Assembly: GCF_037572415.1 (NCBI RefSeq)
Contig: NZ_JBBHLB010000007.1
Coordinates: forward strand, 1 to 64,000
DNA length: 64,000 bases
From: Flavonifractor porci
GTDB taxonomy: Bacteria > Bacillota > Clostridia > Oscillospirales > Oscillospiraceae
Reading direction: 5' to 3'
Positions within the stretch are counted from its first letter, which is position 1. Each line of letters starts with the position of its first letter. Made by a program: the position numbers and the translations under genes. Below the pieces are notes generated by a model, which was not told the origin of the DNA, did no database searches, and worked only from the letters and a program-made list of their open reading frames with translations. Of this stretch, positions 9,458 through 17,026 are shown one piece after another.

Positions 9458-9772
9458 ATGGGAAAACGGAATTACACACACGTTCAAGCGCTGCTGCCAG
9501 AGATCAAGGCCATGCTGGCAGAGGGGAAAAGTCAGCGGGAAGTAGCGGAATACTACGGCTTTCGGGATAAACAGGTGGTAAAAAGGCTGCTTGAGCGCGA
9601 GCGGAGAAAAGAACGAAAGCTGGAAGCCGGAATCTGCCCACGGCCGAAAGGCCGGCCGAGAAAAGATGCCGTACCAAGAGACATTGTGGCGGAGCAGGCC
9701 TATGAGATCCAGCGGCTGCGTATGGAGAACAAACTACTGCGGGATTTTCTGCGCTGCGCAGAAAGGAAGTGA
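9458..9772 (+). CDS. IS3-family transposase OrfA (helix-turn-helix subunit)
   Basis: A 104-residue OrfA. It has an N-terminal helix-turn-helix (about 15-50; SQREVAEYYGFRDKQVVKRLL), a basic middle (KGRPRKD) and a C-terminal leucine-zipper-like helix (AYEIQRLRMENKLLRDFL), as in IS3-family OrfA proteins that pair with OrfB. Its TGA overlaps the start of the orfB frame by 4 bases, the usual place for programmed -1 frameshifting in this family. It looks intact, but its partner is broken, so no self-transposition is expected. Confidence 0.8.
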   Translation: MGKRNYTHVQALLPEIKAMLAEGKSQREVAEYYGFRDKQVVKRLLERERRKERKLEAGICPRPKGRPRKDAVPRDIVAEQAYEIQRLRMENKLLRDFLRCAERK

Positions 9773-10319
9773 AGGCACAGGTTAAATACTATGTCATCTA
9801 TCGTCACAGGACAGAGTATCCCGTGGCAGTCATGTGTAAATTCTTTGGAGTATCCAGAAGCGGTTACTACGCCTTTGTCCATCGCCAGGGCAGGCCGGAA
9901 AAGGACGCAGCTCTTTCGGAGCTCATTGCACAGCAGCGGGAACGCAGTTTCCGAACCTATGGCTACCGGCGGATGTGGTTATGGCTGAAAAGTCAGAATA
10001 TCTTCCGCAACCCCAAAACTGTGCTGCGGAGTTGCAGCTCCACAGCGGCCAGGGTGCTCAGTACGCCTCACAAGCATATTTTGAGCTAACTCAAACATAC
10101 GGCATTACGCCGTCTATGTCAAGGCGTGGAAACCCTTATGACAATGCAATGGCGGAAAATTTTTTCTCTGTTCTCAAAACAGAATGTATTTACCGCCACA
10201 AACCGGCTACCTTCTCACAGGCCAACGAGTTGATTGATCGCTATATTTACTTCTACAACCATGAGCGCATCCTGCTAAAAACTGGAGAGGCGCCGCTGAC
10301 GCGACGCCTCTCCTCTTAA
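9769..10319 (+). pseudogene. IS3-family transposase OrfB, internally deleted
   Basis: The first frame (from GTG 9769) gives the normal OrfB start, including SRSGYYAFVHRQ and FRTYGYRRMW. Around 10015-10040 it jumps into another frame that gives the OrfB C-terminus (GNPYDNAMAENFFSVLKTE, YIYFYNHERI). Roughly 100-120 codons of the integrase core are missing, among them the first catalytic Asp. In the usual HSDQG motif the sequence reads HSGQG, so the second catalytic Asp is also gone, while the ENFFSVLKTE glutamate remains. Dead transposase. Confidence 0.85.
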
Positions 10320-10348
10320 AACTTGATACTTACCTCCCAGGGGCATTT

Positions 10349-10951
10349 TTATGATGTCTGTACGGACGAGGGAGTGGGGCGAAGATATTCCATGAGCATA
10401 TCACAGCAGAGGGTTGCATACAGCTCCAGATCAACTGTCAATTTGGAGTTTAGAACCTGAAGGGATTCGCCCATCATCATGGAAACCATAACATGAGCAA
10501 GCAGATCAGCCTCCTCCGGCTCCACCGCGGGATCGTACAGGCGGACTGTTTCCGCAATATGCTTTCTCCAGATCTGATAGGACTGATAAAATTCCTCATT
10601 GATTTCAGGGTCTACCCGTCCCATGCACCAGTAGTCAAACTGAGTTCTGTCATACTGAGGCTCGTCCTGTATAATCTGCTTCTTCTGTTCAAAAAAGCCA
10701 GACAGCTTATCCTTTAGATCATTCGAACGCTGCGCAAGCACCGCGTCCCGCTTTTCTGAAAAGTTTTTCTGGATATATCGCAGCAGGGCCAACAGCAGGT
10801 CCCGCTTGGTCTTAAAATAATAGTGAAGGTTGGATTGCACCACTCCGGCTTCCTCAGCAATCAGGCGCATACGGGTTCCGGCAAGCGTCTCCCTGTCCAC
10901 CACCTCAAACGCCGCAGAGAGAATGGTTTCTTCCATAGGATTATACTCCAT
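10349..10951 (-). CDS. TetR/AcrR family regulator divergent from ygeX
   Basis: A 200-residue repressor: N-terminal helix-turn-helix (about 5-50; LIAEEAGVVQSNLHYYFKTKRDL) and a ligand-binding helical domain. The ATG at 10949-10951 follows AGGAAAGAGG. It is transcribed away from ygeX with a shared 160-base intergenic region, the usual arrangement for a local regulator of a catabolic operon. Operator-like sequences at 11029, 12408, 12462 and 16976 are its best candidate targets. The inducer is unknown; a purine or a breakdown product such as diaminopropionate is an inference from context. Confidence 0.85.
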   Translation of the reverse strand: MEYNPMEETILSAAFEVVDRETLAGTRMRLIAEEAGVVQSNLHYYFKTKRDLLLALLRYIQKNFSEKRDAVLAQRSNDLKDKLSGFFEQKKQIIQDEPQYDRTQFDYWCMGRVDPEINEEFYQSYQIWRKHIAETVRLYDPAVEPEEADLLAHVMVSMMMGESLQVLNSKLTVDLELYATLCCDMLMEYLRPTPSSVQTS

Positions 10952-11028
10952 TGACAGCAGCCTCTTTCCTGCATTCTTTTGTAAAATCAGTATATCAAAC
11001 CAGGCTCAAAAAATCAAACCCCCTCCAC

Positions 11029-11046
11029 TGACTGACTAGTTGATTT
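11029..11046 (+). promoter_or_regulatory. Operator-like site (TetR candidate) at the ygeX promoter
   Basis: TGACTGACTAGTTGATTT shares the GACTGACT core with sites at 12408 and 16976. It overlaps the -35 box of the ygeX promoter, a position that would block polymerase. Confidence 0.55.
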
Positions 11047-11068
11047 ATTTGGGGCAGTATGATATATT
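11040..11068 (+). promoter_or_regulatory. Promoter of ygeX
   Basis: TTGATT (11040-11045) and TATATT (11063-11068) with a 17-base spacer, 43 bases before the ATG at 11112. Confidence 0.55.
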
Positions 11069-11111
11069 CGCTATAGACCGACAGAAGAGCGGTCAGAAAT
11101 GGAGGATTATT

Positions 11112-12323
11112 ATGGAAGTCATCAAGTGGAGCGCCAACAAAATGCCCAAAAGCGGGGACCAGCAGCTGAGCGTCATGGCTCTGGATGAGGTGCAGCGGGC
11201 CCGCGGATTTCACCAGAGTTTTCCCCAATACGCCGTTACCCCTCTTGCCAGGCTTTCCCGCATGGCCGGACAGTTTGGGTTGAAGGACCTGTTTGTCAAG
11301 GATGAGTCCTATCGGTTTGGCCTGAATGCCTTTAAAGTTTTGGGCGGTTCTTTTGCCATGGCCCGGTACATCGCTAAAGCGCTTGGTAAATCTGTAGAGG
11401 AAATGAGCTATGATTACCTGACCAGCGACCAGCTCAAGCGGGAATTCGGACAGGCCACCTTCTTTACCGCCACAGACGGCAACCACGGCCGGGGTGTGGC
11501 GTGGGCCGCCAACCGTCTGGGGCAAAAGGCCGTAGTCCATATGCCCAAGGGCAGCAGCAAGTCCCGCTTTGACAACATTGCCCGGGAAGGGGCCAAGGTA
11601 ACCATTGAGGAGGTCAACTATGATGAATGTGTGCGCATTGCCGCCGCTGAAGCCGCAGAGACAGAGCGCGGCGTCATAGTACAGGACACCGCCTGGGATG
11701 GCTATGAGGAGATCCCCGCCTGGATCATGCAGGGCTACGGAACCATGGCTATGGAGGCCGCCGAGCAGCTCAAGTCCCTCGACGCCGCCCGCCCCACCCA
11801 TATTTTTGTCCAGGCCGGAGTAGGCTCTCTGGCTGGCGCTGTGGTAGGCTTCTTCCACAATCTCTTCCCCGAAAATCCTCCCAAAACCATCATCATGGAA
11901 GCCCAGGCTGCCGACTGTCTCTACCAGGGTGCCGTGGCAGGCGATGGACAGCTGCGTACCGTGGACGGCGATTTGCAAACCATGATGGCGGGCCTGGCCT
12001 GCGGAGAACCAAACACCATTTCCTGGGATATTCTGCGCAATCACGCTTCCTTCTTCGTCTCTTGTCCGGACTGGGTGGCCACCAAAGGCATGAGAATGCT
12101 GTCCGCTCCCTGTAAGGGCGATCCCCAGGTGGTTTCCGGAGAAAGCGGCGCCGTGGGAATGGGGCTTCTGGCCACTTTGATGGAGAACGCGGAGTACCGC
12201 GCATTGCGGGAGGCGATCGGCCTTGATGGAACCTCCAGCGTACTTCTTTTTTCTACCGAGGGTGACACTGATCCCCAGCGGTATCGCGATATCGTATGGA
12301 ATGGGGCCGACATCTCCGTCTGA
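11112..12323 (+). CDS. ygeX: 2,3-diaminopropionate ammonia-lyase
   Basis: Cytoplasmic PLP enzyme that converts diaminopropionate to pyruvate and two ammonia. At 403 residues it is close to the usual length of about 400. The PLP lysine is in NAFKVLGGS (about residue 75), preceded by the typical VKDESYRFGLN stretch. TATDGNHGRGVAWAA (about 118-132) supplies the phosphate-binding loop and the Asp tied to D-isomer use, and GVGSLAGAVVGF is the later glycine-rich loop. Start chosen at ATG 11112 with GGAGG 7 bases upstream; the frame is open back to 11040, but that would place coding over the promoter. It is separated from ygeW by its own promoter. In anaerobic urate degraders this enzyme yields the pyruvate end product. 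Confidence 0.93.
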   Translation: MEVIKWSANKMPKSGDQQLSVMALDEVQRARGFHQSFPQYAVTPLARLSRMAGQFGLKDLFVKDESYRFGLNAFKVLGGSFAMARYIAKALGKSVEEMSYDYLTSDQLKREFGQATFFTATDGNHGRGVAWAANRLGQKAVVHMPKGSSKSRFDNIAREGAKVTIEEVNYDECVRIAAAEAAETERGVIVQDTAWDGYEEIPAWIMQGYGTMAMEAAEQLKSLDAARPTHIFVQAGVGSLAGAVVGFFHNLFPENPPKTIIMEAQAADCLYQGAVAGDGQLRTVDGDLQTMMAGLACGEPNTISWDILRNHASFFVSCPDWVATKGMRMLSAPCKGDPQVVSGESGAVGMGLLATLMENAEYRALREAIGLDGTSSVLLFSTEGDTDPQRYRDIVWNGADISV

Positions 12324-12364
12324 ATGCCTAAATTTCTTTTGGTTTTTTTGTCCAGAATAGAAGA

Positions 12365-12393
12365 TTGACACAAAAAGAGCTTTGGCATATAAT
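12365..12393 (+). promoter_or_regulatory. Consensus sigma-70 promoter for the ygeW operon
   Basis: TTGACA (12365-12370), a 17-base spacer and TATAAT (12388-12393): both boxes match the consensus exactly. The operator-like repeats start about 13 bases further on, at the expected transcription start. Confidence 0.85.
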
Positions 12394-12407
12394 GAGCACA
12401 GAAAATC

Positions 12408-12480
12408 TGACTGACTGATCAAACTAATGCGAGCCATGAGCTCGTTTTAAATGGCCTCGTATTTGATCAATCAATCAGTC
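12408..12480. promoter_or_regulatory. Paired operator-like inverted sites downstream of the ygeW promoter
   Basis: GACTGACTGATCAAA (12409-12423) and, inverted, TTTGATCAATCAATCAGTC (12462-12480) face each other across 38 bases. Both carry the GACTGA...TGATCAAA core also seen at 11029 and 16976. Placed just after the start point of a consensus promoter, they suit tight repression, possibly with looping or two repressor dimers. They could alternatively form an RNA stem in the leader. Confidence 0.6.
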
Positions 12481-12498
12481 TAAAACGGAGGAATTATT

Positions 12499-13533
12499 AT
12501 GGTAACTTCTATGGGCGGCAAGCACCTGATCACTCTGCAGGAGTGGAGCAACGAAGAAATTGATACCTGCCTGGACACCGCTTATGATCTGAAACTGAAA
12601 TTTGCGCGGAAGATCCCCCACGCCAGCCTGCGGGACGAGACTGTGTTCATGATGTTCTTTGATGAGTCCACCCGCACCCGCAACTCCACCGAGGCCGGCG
12701 CCACCCAGCTGGGTGCCCACGCCCACTTCCTGGACGCCAGCAAGATGCAGATCCAGCACGGCGATTCCGCCAAGGATACGGCGATGATCCTTTCCAGCTA
12801 CGGCCACGCCATTGCCTGCCGTCACTGCGGCTGGGGCGTGGGCAACGCCTACATCCGTGAGATGGCCAAGTATTCCAGAGTGCCCGTTCTGAATCTTCAG
12901 TGCGACCTGTACCACCCCATGCAGGGTCTGGCCGATCTGATGACCATCCAGGAGCATTTCGGCCGCACCAAGACCCAGGGTCTGAAAGTCTCCATCATCT
13001 GGTGCTATGCCACCACCCATAAAAAGCCCATCTCTGTGCCCGTTACCCAGGCCCTGCTCTTCCCTCGCTATGGGATGGAGGTCACCCTGGCCTATCCCGA
13101 GGGCTACGAACTGCCCGACTGGGTGATCGCCCAGGCGGAGGAGAACGCCCGGAAGAACGGCGGCACCATCCGCATCACCCACAACATCCGCGAGGCCTTT
13201 GAGGGAGCCGACGTGGTGATCCCCAAGAACTGGGGCAGCTGGTACGCCGACAGCAAGAAGGCTCCCACCGATGAGAAGCGCGAGGGCAACACCACTCTGA
13301 CACAGGAGGAACTGGACCGTCTGGCTCAGAACAAGTCCTGGAAGTGTACCCAGGCGCTGATGGATCTTACTTCTGAGAACAGCATCTATATGCACGCCCT
13401 GCCCGCCGACCGTGTCAATGAGGTGGAGGATTCCGTCATTGATGGTCCTCACTCCATCATCTATCAGGAGGCCGAAAACCGGCTGCATACAGTCAAGGCA
13501 GTCATGGATCTGACTATGGGTGGCAGACGCTGA
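12499..13533 (+). CDS. ygeW: Knotted carbamoyltransferase YgeW
   Basis: A 344-residue member of the aspartate/ornithine carbamoyltransferase superfamily. FDESTRTRNS (about 54-63) is the carbamoyl-phosphate STRTR loop, HPMQGLADLMTI is the second-domain motif, and HALPADR (near 305) occupies the place of the HCLP motif. The native substrate of YgeW proteins is not settled; in purine-degrading clusters the reverse reaction would release carbamoyl phosphate for carbamate kinase. First gene of an operon with the PreA-like, ygeY and arcC genes (gaps of 17, 30 and 12 bases). GGAGG lies 8 bases before the ATG. Shorter at the N-terminus than E. coli YgeW. Confidence 0.9.
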   Translation: MVTSMGGKHLITLQEWSNEEIDTCLDTAYDLKLKFARKIPHASLRDETVFMMFFDESTRTRNSTEAGATQLGAHAHFLDASKMQIQHGDSAKDTAMILSSYGHAIACRHCGWGVGNAYIREMAKYSRVPVLNLQCDLYHPMQGLADLMTIQEHFGRTKTQGLKVSIIWCYATTHKKPISVPVTQALLFPRYGMEVTLAYPEGYELPDWVIAQAEENARKNGGTIRITHNIREAFEGADVVIPKNWGSWYADSKKAPTDEKREGNTTLTQEELDRLAQNKSWKCTQALMDLTSENSIYMHALPADRVNEVEDSVIDGPHSIIYQEAENRLHTVKAVMDLTMGGRR

Positions 13534-13550
13534 GTAAAGGAGGAGTTTTC

Positions 13551-14645
13551 ATGGATATCTCCACGAATGCCGCCGGGCTGAAGCTCTCTTCTCCCCTGCT
13601 CCCCGGCTCTGGCCCATTGACTGGAGACGCCGAACGGATTCTCTATCTGGCCCGGCAGGGACTGGGCGCCATCGTAACAAAAACCATTGCGCCGGATGCG
13701 GCGGAAGTGGGCCGCCCCTGTATCGCCGGCAACCGGACCATGATCTTCAATTCCGAAGCCTGGTCGGAGCATCCCGCATCCCAATGGATCGGGGAGTACC
13801 TCCCCGAGGTACGCAAGCAGTGTGACACGCCCATTATTGCCAGTGTGGGGTATGACGACAAAGACCTGCGGCAGATGATCCCCCAGCTGGAGCCCCTTGT
13901 GGCTGGCTATGAGTACATTCCCCGGTATGTGGGCAAAGACTTCGATGAGGTCAAGCGGATCGTGGCAGTGCTGCGGAGCCTCACCAAAAAGCCCATCTGG
14001 GTCAAAATGAACGCCAATATCTCCGATCCCGTGGGCTTTGCCGCCTCCTGCCGGGAGAGCGGCGCGGACGGTATCGTGGCCATCACCTCTCTCGGCCCGA
14101 ACATGGTCATCGATATCGAGCACCGCCGCCCCCTGATCGGCACCGCCGACGGCTACGTCTGGACTTCCGGCCCCGCCATCAAACCTCTGGCTCTGGCCTA
14201 CGTTCACATGATCAAACAGGCCTTCCCCGACCTGTCGGTCATTGCCAGCGGCGGCTGCGCCACCGCAGAGGACGTGATCGAGTTCCTGCTGGCGGGAGCC
14301 GACGCGGTCCAGATGTTGTCCGAAGCCATGCGGAAGGGCCGGGATCTGTACGGCAAGATCCTGGCGGATCTGCCCGCCGCCCTGGAGCGCTATCGTTTTA
14401 CCAGCGTGGAGGATGTCAAAGCCACCGGCCTGACCACCACTGTTCCCAGCAACACCCCCTCCTTCCCCCACTTTGATCAGGATACCTGCACCGGCTGCGG
14501 TCTGTGTGAGCGCTGCTGCCCCTACTTTGCGCTGCATATGGAACAGGGCAAGCCTGTGGTGGACCAGTCCAAGTGTTTTGGCTGCGGCCTGTGTGAGACC
14601 AGATGCCCCACCCGTGCCATTACCAATGTCATTCCTGAAATCTGA
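13551..14645 (+). CDS. Dihydroorotate dehydrogenase-like flavoprotein with two 4Fe-4S clusters (PreA-like)
   Basis: A 364-residue fusion. Residues 1-300 form an FMN TIM barrel of the dihydroorotate/dihydropyrimidine dehydrogenase type (SPLLPGSGPLTGDAERI start; KPIWVKMNANISD; VIASGGCATAEDVIEFLLAGADAVQ phosphate-binding end). A C-terminal ferredoxin module follows with CTGCGLCERCCP and CFGCGLCETRCP. PreA works with a flavin partner, PreT, which is absent next door, so electrons may come from another ferredoxin or NADH system. Being between ygeW and ygeY suggests reduction of a ring intermediate in purine/pyrimidine breakdown; that is inference. AAGGAGG precedes the ATG. Confidence 0.85.
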   Translation: MDISTNAAGLKLSSPLLPGSGPLTGDAERILYLARQGLGAIVTKTIAPDAAEVGRPCIAGNRTMIFNSEAWSEHPASQWIGEYLPEVRKQCDTPIIASVGYDDKDLRQMIPQLEPLVAGYEYIPRYVGKDFDEVKRIVAVLRSLTKKPIWVKMNANISDPVGFAASCRESGADGIVAITSLGPNMVIDIEHRRPLIGTADGYVWTSGPAIKPLALAYVHMIKQAFPDLSVIASGGCATAEDVIEFLLAGADAVQMLSEAMRKGRDLYGKILADLPAALERYRFTSVEDVKATGLTTTVPSNTPSFPHFDQDTCTGCGLCERCCPYFALHMEQGKPVVDQSKCFGCGLCETRCPTRAITNVIPEI

Positions 14646-14675
14646 AGATTATAAGATTATTTGTAAAGGAGATTT

Positions 14676-15890
14676 ATGATCATGGTACCGACCGAACGCA
14701 TTCGTGAGCTCAGTGAGAAGTACAGGGCCTATACTGCCGAGCTGCTGGGAAAGATGATCCGGGTCCCCGGCTTCTCCGGCCGCGAGAAGGACCGCTGTGA
14801 ACTGATCGTGCAGCTGTGCCAGGAGGCCGGCTTTGACGAGGTCCACATTGACGGTCTGGGCAGCGTGGTGGGCCGGGTGGGCCATGGCCCCAAGAAGCTG
14901 GCCTTTGACGCCCACATCGACACCGTAGAGGTGGGTGACCGGACCCAGTGGAACAAGGACCCCTTCTGCGGCGAGGTCACCGAGGACGGCCTGGTGTACG
15001 GCCTGGGCGCTTCCGATCAGCTGGGCGGCGCCGCCTGTATGATCGCCTCCGCCCGGATGCTGAAGGAACTGGGCTACGACGGCGAGTTCACCATCTACTA
15101 CACCTTTACGGTTATGGAAGAGGACTGCGACGGTCTGTGCTGGCTCTATGAGATCGAAAAGGAGGGCCTGAAGCCCGACTATATCGTGTCCAGCGAGCCC
15201 ACCGCCTGCCGTCTGTTCCGGGGCCAGCGGGGCCGCATGGAGATTGAGATCCTCCTCAAGGGCATCTCCTCTCACGGTTCCCTGCCCCACAACGGCGTCA
15301 GCGCCGCCTACAAGGCCGCCCGCGCCGCTCTGGCCATGGAGCAGCTGAACGAGGACCTGCAGCCCGATGAGGACAATTTCCTGGGCAAGGGCTCCGTGGT
15401 GGTCTCCTCCATGGAGGTCAAGGGCCCCTCCCAGTGCTCCGTTCCCGATGAGGCCAAGCTCTATCTGGATCGCCGCCTGACCTGGGGTGAGAACGAAGAG
15501 ATCGCCATCGGCCAGGTGGTGGACTACATCACCAAGGCTCTGGGCGAGCCTCCCTACAAGGTCTATATGCCCTCCTATGCCAAGCGCGGCTACAAGAACA
15601 CCGACTTTACCCAGGAGCTCTACTTCCCCACCTGGAAGACCGAGGAGAATCATGAGCTGGTGGTGTCCTCCCGCAAGGCATTCCAGGAGCTGTACGGCAA
15701 GGATCTGGTGCCCGGCCCCTGTGTGTACTCCACCAACGCCGTAGCCTTCTGCGGCCGCCATCACATTCCCACCGTCATCATGGGGCCTGGCGACGTGGAG
15801 GCCTGCCACAAGCCCAATGAGACTACCCGCGTCAACGATCTGGTCACCTGCAGCGCCTTCTACACCATGCTGCCCTACATCCTGAAGTAA
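14676..15890 (+). CDS. ygeY: YgeY-type M20-family amidohydrolase
   Basis: A 404-residue metallohydrolase of the ArgE/DapE/M20 group, family known as the YgeY selenium-metabolism-linked hydrolase. Metal-site motifs: FDAHIDTVE (about 74-82), GASDQLGGAACM (about 110-121), EEDCDG, SSEPT (about 171-175). The dimerisation/lid domain includes GQRGRMEIEILLKGISSHGS. It probably cleaves an amide bond in a ring-opened purine or ureido intermediate. ATG 14676 lies 4 bases after AAAGGAG and a second ATG at 14682 lies 10 bases after it; either may be used. Third gene of the ygeW operon. Confidence 0.9.
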   Translation: MIMVPTERIRELSEKYRAYTAELLGKMIRVPGFSGREKDRCELIVQLCQEAGFDEVHIDGLGSVVGRVGHGPKKLAFDAHIDTVEVGDRTQWNKDPFCGEVTEDGLVYGLGASDQLGGAACMIASARMLKELGYDGEFTIYYTFTVMEEDCDGLCWLYEIEKEGLKPDYIVSSEPTACRLFRGQRGRMEIEILLKGISSHGSLPHNGVSAAYKAARAALAMEQLNEDLQPDEDNFLGKGSVVVSSMEVKGPSQCSVPDEAKLYLDRRLTWGENEEIAIGQVVDYITKALGEPPYKVYMPSYAKRGYKNTDFTQELYFPTWKTEENHELVVSSRKAFQELYGKDLVPGPCVYSTNAVAFCGRHHIPTVIMGPGDVEACHKPNETTRVNDLVTCSAFYTMLPYILK

Positions 15891-15902
15891 GGAGCGGGAC
15901 AG

Positions 15903-16835
15903 ATGAAAAAGCGCATTGTGGTGGCCCTGGGTGGAAACGCCCTGGGAAACACCCTGCCTGAACAGATGGAGGCGGTCAAATATACCTCCCGCATTCTGGC
16001 TGACCTGATCGCAGAGGGAAACGAAATCGTGATTTCCCACGGCAACGGCCCCCAGGTTGGCATGATCAATCTGGCCATGTCGGAACTCCATCGGGCCGAT
16101 CCCAGACAGTCCATCATTCCCATGTCCGTCTGTGTGGCCATGAGCCAGGGCTACATCGGTTATGATCTTCAGAGTTTCCTCCATGCGGAACTGCTGAATC
16201 GGGGCATTGATAAGCCGGTCACCACTGTGATCACCCAGACCCGGGTAGACCCCGACGATCCCGCCTTCCAGCACCCCACCAAACCGATTGGCCGCTTTCT
16301 ATCCCTGGAGGAGGCCAAAGAGCTGGAAAAAGAGGGCTATCGCTTTATGGAGGATGCCGGCCGGGGCTATCGGCGGGTGGTTGCCTCCCCAAAGCCTCAG
16401 GAGATCATGGAGATCGACACCATCCGCACCCTCCTTCAGGCCGGACAGGTGGTCGTCGCGGCAGGCGGCGGCGGTATCCCTGTTGTTCGTCAGGGATGTT
16501 ACCTGCGGGGTGTGGGCGCTGTGGTGGACAAGGACTTTGCCAGCTGCGTGCTGGCCAAGTCCCTGGACGCCGACGAGCTGATTATTCTCACCGCCGTAGA
16601 AAAAGTTGCCATCCACTTTGGAAAGCCGGATCAGGTCTGGCTGGATCGCCTGACACCGGGTCAGGCTGCCAAATATGTGGCCGACGGAGAATTTGCCGCC
16701 GGTTCCATGCTGCCCAAAGTACAGGCCGCCATGGAGTTTGCTGCCTCCAAACCGGGACGCAAAGCATTGATTACCCTTTTGGAAAAAGCAGGTGACGCGC
16801 TGAACGGTCTGACCGGCACTGTGATCACCCAATAA
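15903..16835 (+). CDS. arcC: Carbamate kinase
   Basis: Cytoplasmic enzyme making ATP from carbamoyl phosphate and ADP, with ammonia and CO2 as co-products. At 310 residues it has the family length. Motifs: VVALGGNALG at the start, ISHGNGPQVGMI (about 43-54), VVAAGGGGIPVV (about 183-194), VVDKDFASCVLAK (ATP side, about 210) and an end rich in AALEFA-type helices. Last gene of the ygeW operon, 12 bases after ygeY, ending before a strong terminator. Together with YgeW it gives the energy-yielding step of the pathway. Confidence 0.95.
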   Translation: MKKRIVVALGGNALGNTLPEQMEAVKYTSRILADLIAEGNEIVISHGNGPQVGMINLAMSELHRADPRQSIIPMSVCVAMSQGYIGYDLQSFLHAELLNRGIDKPVTTVITQTRVDPDDPAFQHPTKPIGRFLSLEEAKELEKEGYRFMEDAGRGYRRVVASPKPQEIMEIDTIRTLLQAGQVVVAAGGGGIPVVRQGCYLRGVGAVVDKDFASCVLAKSLDADELIILTAVEKVAIHFGKPDQVWLDRLTPGQAAKYVADGEFAAGSMLPKVQAAMEFAASKPGRKALITLLEKAGDALNGLTGTVITQ

Positions 16836-16848
16836 AAAGCCATCGTAT

Positions 16849-16897
16849 AACGACGAATAAGCCGTGCTGAATGAAGCATGGTTTATTCGTCGTTTTT
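16849..16897 (+). terminator. Rho-independent terminator after arcC
   Basis: AACGACGAATAAGCC pairs with GGTTTATTCGTCGTT (one mismatch), followed by a run of T. It closes the ygeW-arcC operon. Confidence 0.85.
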
Positions 16898-16967
16898 AAT
16901 AATAATTATCGCATTTTATTGTCTATATTGCACAATTTTTGTCTCAAAAATGCGGTCACTTTGTGAA

Positions 16968-16996
16968 TTGACCACAGACTGACTAATCGATAAAAT
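16968..16996 (+). promoter_or_regulatory. Promoter of the deaminase/ssnA operon with embedded operator-like site
   Basis: TTGACC (16968-16973), 17-base spacer, TAAAAT (16991-16996). The spacer holds AGACTGACTAATCGAT (16976-16991), the same GACTGACT core as at 11029 and 12408, so the three transcription units of the island seem co-regulated. Confidence 0.6.
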
Positions 16997-17026
16997 ATAG
17001 GCAATTCTGAAGGGAGGTTTCGCAGC

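Larger units (their letters stand above)
9378..10325 (+). mobile_element. Decayed IS3-family element
   Basis: The left end (TGAACTGATCCAGTAAAAAC) is followed by an inverted-repeat hairpin (9414-9453), orfA and a broken orfB. A matching right terminal repeat was not found before the tetR gene ending at 10349, so the right end is lost or diverged. The left 100 bases are also present, inverted, at 292-386. Confidence 0.75.

Noticed and set aside
16928..16935. TTGCACAA shared with TTGTGCAA at 49199-49206
   Set aside because: Eight bases in AT-rich sequence are too short to support a common regulatory site.
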